The notes under the pieces were generated by a model, which did not search any database, had not been told where the DNA came from, and saw nothing but the letters and a program-made list of their open reading frames with translations. A DNA stretch of 64,000 nucleotides, taken from NCBI GenBank assembly GCA_002336895.1, contig DDFC01000027.1, positions 1 to 64,000 on the forward strand, given 5' to 3'. Each line of letters begins with the position of its first letter. Position 1 is the stretch's first letter. Shown piece after piece: positions 63,419 through 64,000 of this stretch. Position numbers and translations under genes: made by a program. The DNA is from Verrucomicrobiaceae bacterium UBA1938 (GTDB lineage Bacteria > Verrucomicrobiota > Verrucomicrobiia > Verrucomicrobiales > Verrucomicrobiaceae).

Positions 63419-64000
63419 TCACACCACCCGTGTCGCCGCCTGGGATTCCATGGCCTGCCACACGGCGTGTACTACGCGCATGTAGTTCATGCCTTCGCCA
63501 AAGTCGGGTCGTGGGCGCGGAGCCTTGGCATCGCGCACAGCGGCGATGAAATCGCGCTCCACCGTCCAGCTGCGCTGCATCCGCGTGGGGATCTGCATGG
63601 ATTCCAGCTTGCCGCCGCGTTTGCCCAGCTGGAGGTCGTCCGTGCTGAAGTCATAGCACAGCGTGCCTTCGGAGCCAAAGATCCACAGCTTGTCCGTGGG
63701 TGCATGTGCCGCCACGCCACTGAAGAGCATCGTGGCCTCGATGCCGCTGCGGAATTTGGCCATCACATGCACAAAGTCCGGGATGTCCACCTCCACGCCT
63801 GCGCGTTCGGGAATGACGACATTGCCACGTGCCTCCACCTCCACGATGTGGCCCAGCCAGTGCTGCAGCACCTCGGTGTAGATGCCCAGCGTCAGGATCT
63901 GGATGCCGCTGAGTGCGGACTCCTGCCGCCAGTGTGCGGGCTTGGAGGCGTCAAGCCAGGCGTCGTTAAAGCTGTGCAGCAGCACCTGGTGCGGTTTGCC
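63419..64000 (-). CDS. Gfo/Idh/MocA family oxidoreductase, C-terminal part, cut by window end
   Basis: At least 193 residues of an NAD(P)-dependent oxidoreductase; the frame remains open to base 64000, so the start lies outside. The visible part is the C-terminal domain (VHVMAKFRSGIEATMLFSGV; KLWIFGSEGTLCYDFSTDDL; ERDFIAAVRDAK; GEGMNYMRVVHAVWQAMESQ). No signal peptide can be judged. The stop lies 9 bases from the convergent TOPRIM-like gene. Confidence 0.88.
   Translation of the reverse strand, partial: GKPHQVLLHSFNDAWLDASKPAHWRQESALSGIQILTLGIYTEVLQHWLGHIVEVEARGNVVIPERAGVEVDIPDFVHVMAKFRSGIEATMLFSGVAAHAPTDKLWIFGSEGTLCYDFSTDDLQLGKRGGKLESMQIPTRMQRSWTVERDFIAAVRDAKAPRPRPDFGEGMNYMRVVHAVWQAMESQAATRVV

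Overview
The window is a stretch of high-GC bacterial chromosome that reads as Verrucomicrobiota, probably Verrucomicrobiaceae close to Prosthecobacter or Verrucomicrobium. This is inferred from gene content: a PVC-type heme-binding CxxCH dehydrogenase, a cytochrome fused to leucine-rich repeats, DUF1080, DUF4838 and TAT-exported Gfo/Idh and TIM-barrel sugar enzymes, and a chlamydia-like class Ic ribonucleotide reductase. There is no rRNA, tRNA, CRISPR array, prophage or transposase gene that I can see. Most of the DNA is ordinary chromosomal coding sequence with short gaps.

Layout. 0.4-2.1 kb: an ECF sigma factor, its membrane anti-sigma and a secreted protein (minus strand). 2.2-7.8 kb: a LysM lipoprotein, then sugar catabolism (TIM-barrel epimerase, TAT-exported Gfo/Idh oxidoreductase, SMP-30 lactonase, secreted esterase). 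7.9-12.7 kb: a three-gene chaperone module (membrane J-like protein, GrpE-like factor, enlarged Hsp70). 12.8-25.4 kb: a second TIM-barrel enzyme, a repeat-bounded four-helix-bundle gene, GlgE, secreted glycan enzymes, a cysteine peptidase, GlgC, a cytochrome/LRR protein and a peroxiredoxin. 25.5-35.2 kb: exported hydrolase-like proteins, TcdA, rhodanese, secreted superoxide dismutase, OmpA-like protein, a polytopic membrane protein and a HAD phosphatase. 35.3-39.8 kb: rplU-rpmA and a sulfate assimilation operon (cysH, TSUP permease, cysD, cysN). 40.3-44.6 kb: a secreted protein, an FAD desaturase-like enzyme and a site-2 protease. 45.6-50.1 kb: nrdB-nrdA. 50.5-55 kb: a lipoprotein amidase, an AAA+ ATPase and a TPR membrane protein. 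55.6-61.2 kb: the PVC cytochrome dehydrogenase, a TMEM43-like protein and a Ser/Thr kinase fused to a receiver domain. 61.3-63.4 kb: an AT-richer two-gene ATPase/TOPRIM-like pair that looks like an acquired defence module. The window ends inside another Gfo/Idh oxidoreductase.

The most striking non-genic structure is a family of MITE-like intergenic repeats with terminal inverted repeats (TAATACCA ... GTTGAAAACGGGTCTG). Copies lie at about 0.16-0.37, 39.77-39.95, 39.95-40.17, 45.22-45.49 and 55.01-55.58 kb. In three of them the first three bases of the element are the stop codon of the neighbouring gene. The other leading candidates are the chaperone module, the NrdB with leucine at the radical-tyrosine position, the split ATPase/TOPRIM-like pair, and the four-helix-bundle gene framed by a 45-bp direct repeat.

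All function calls come from reading motifs by eye. No database search was possible.
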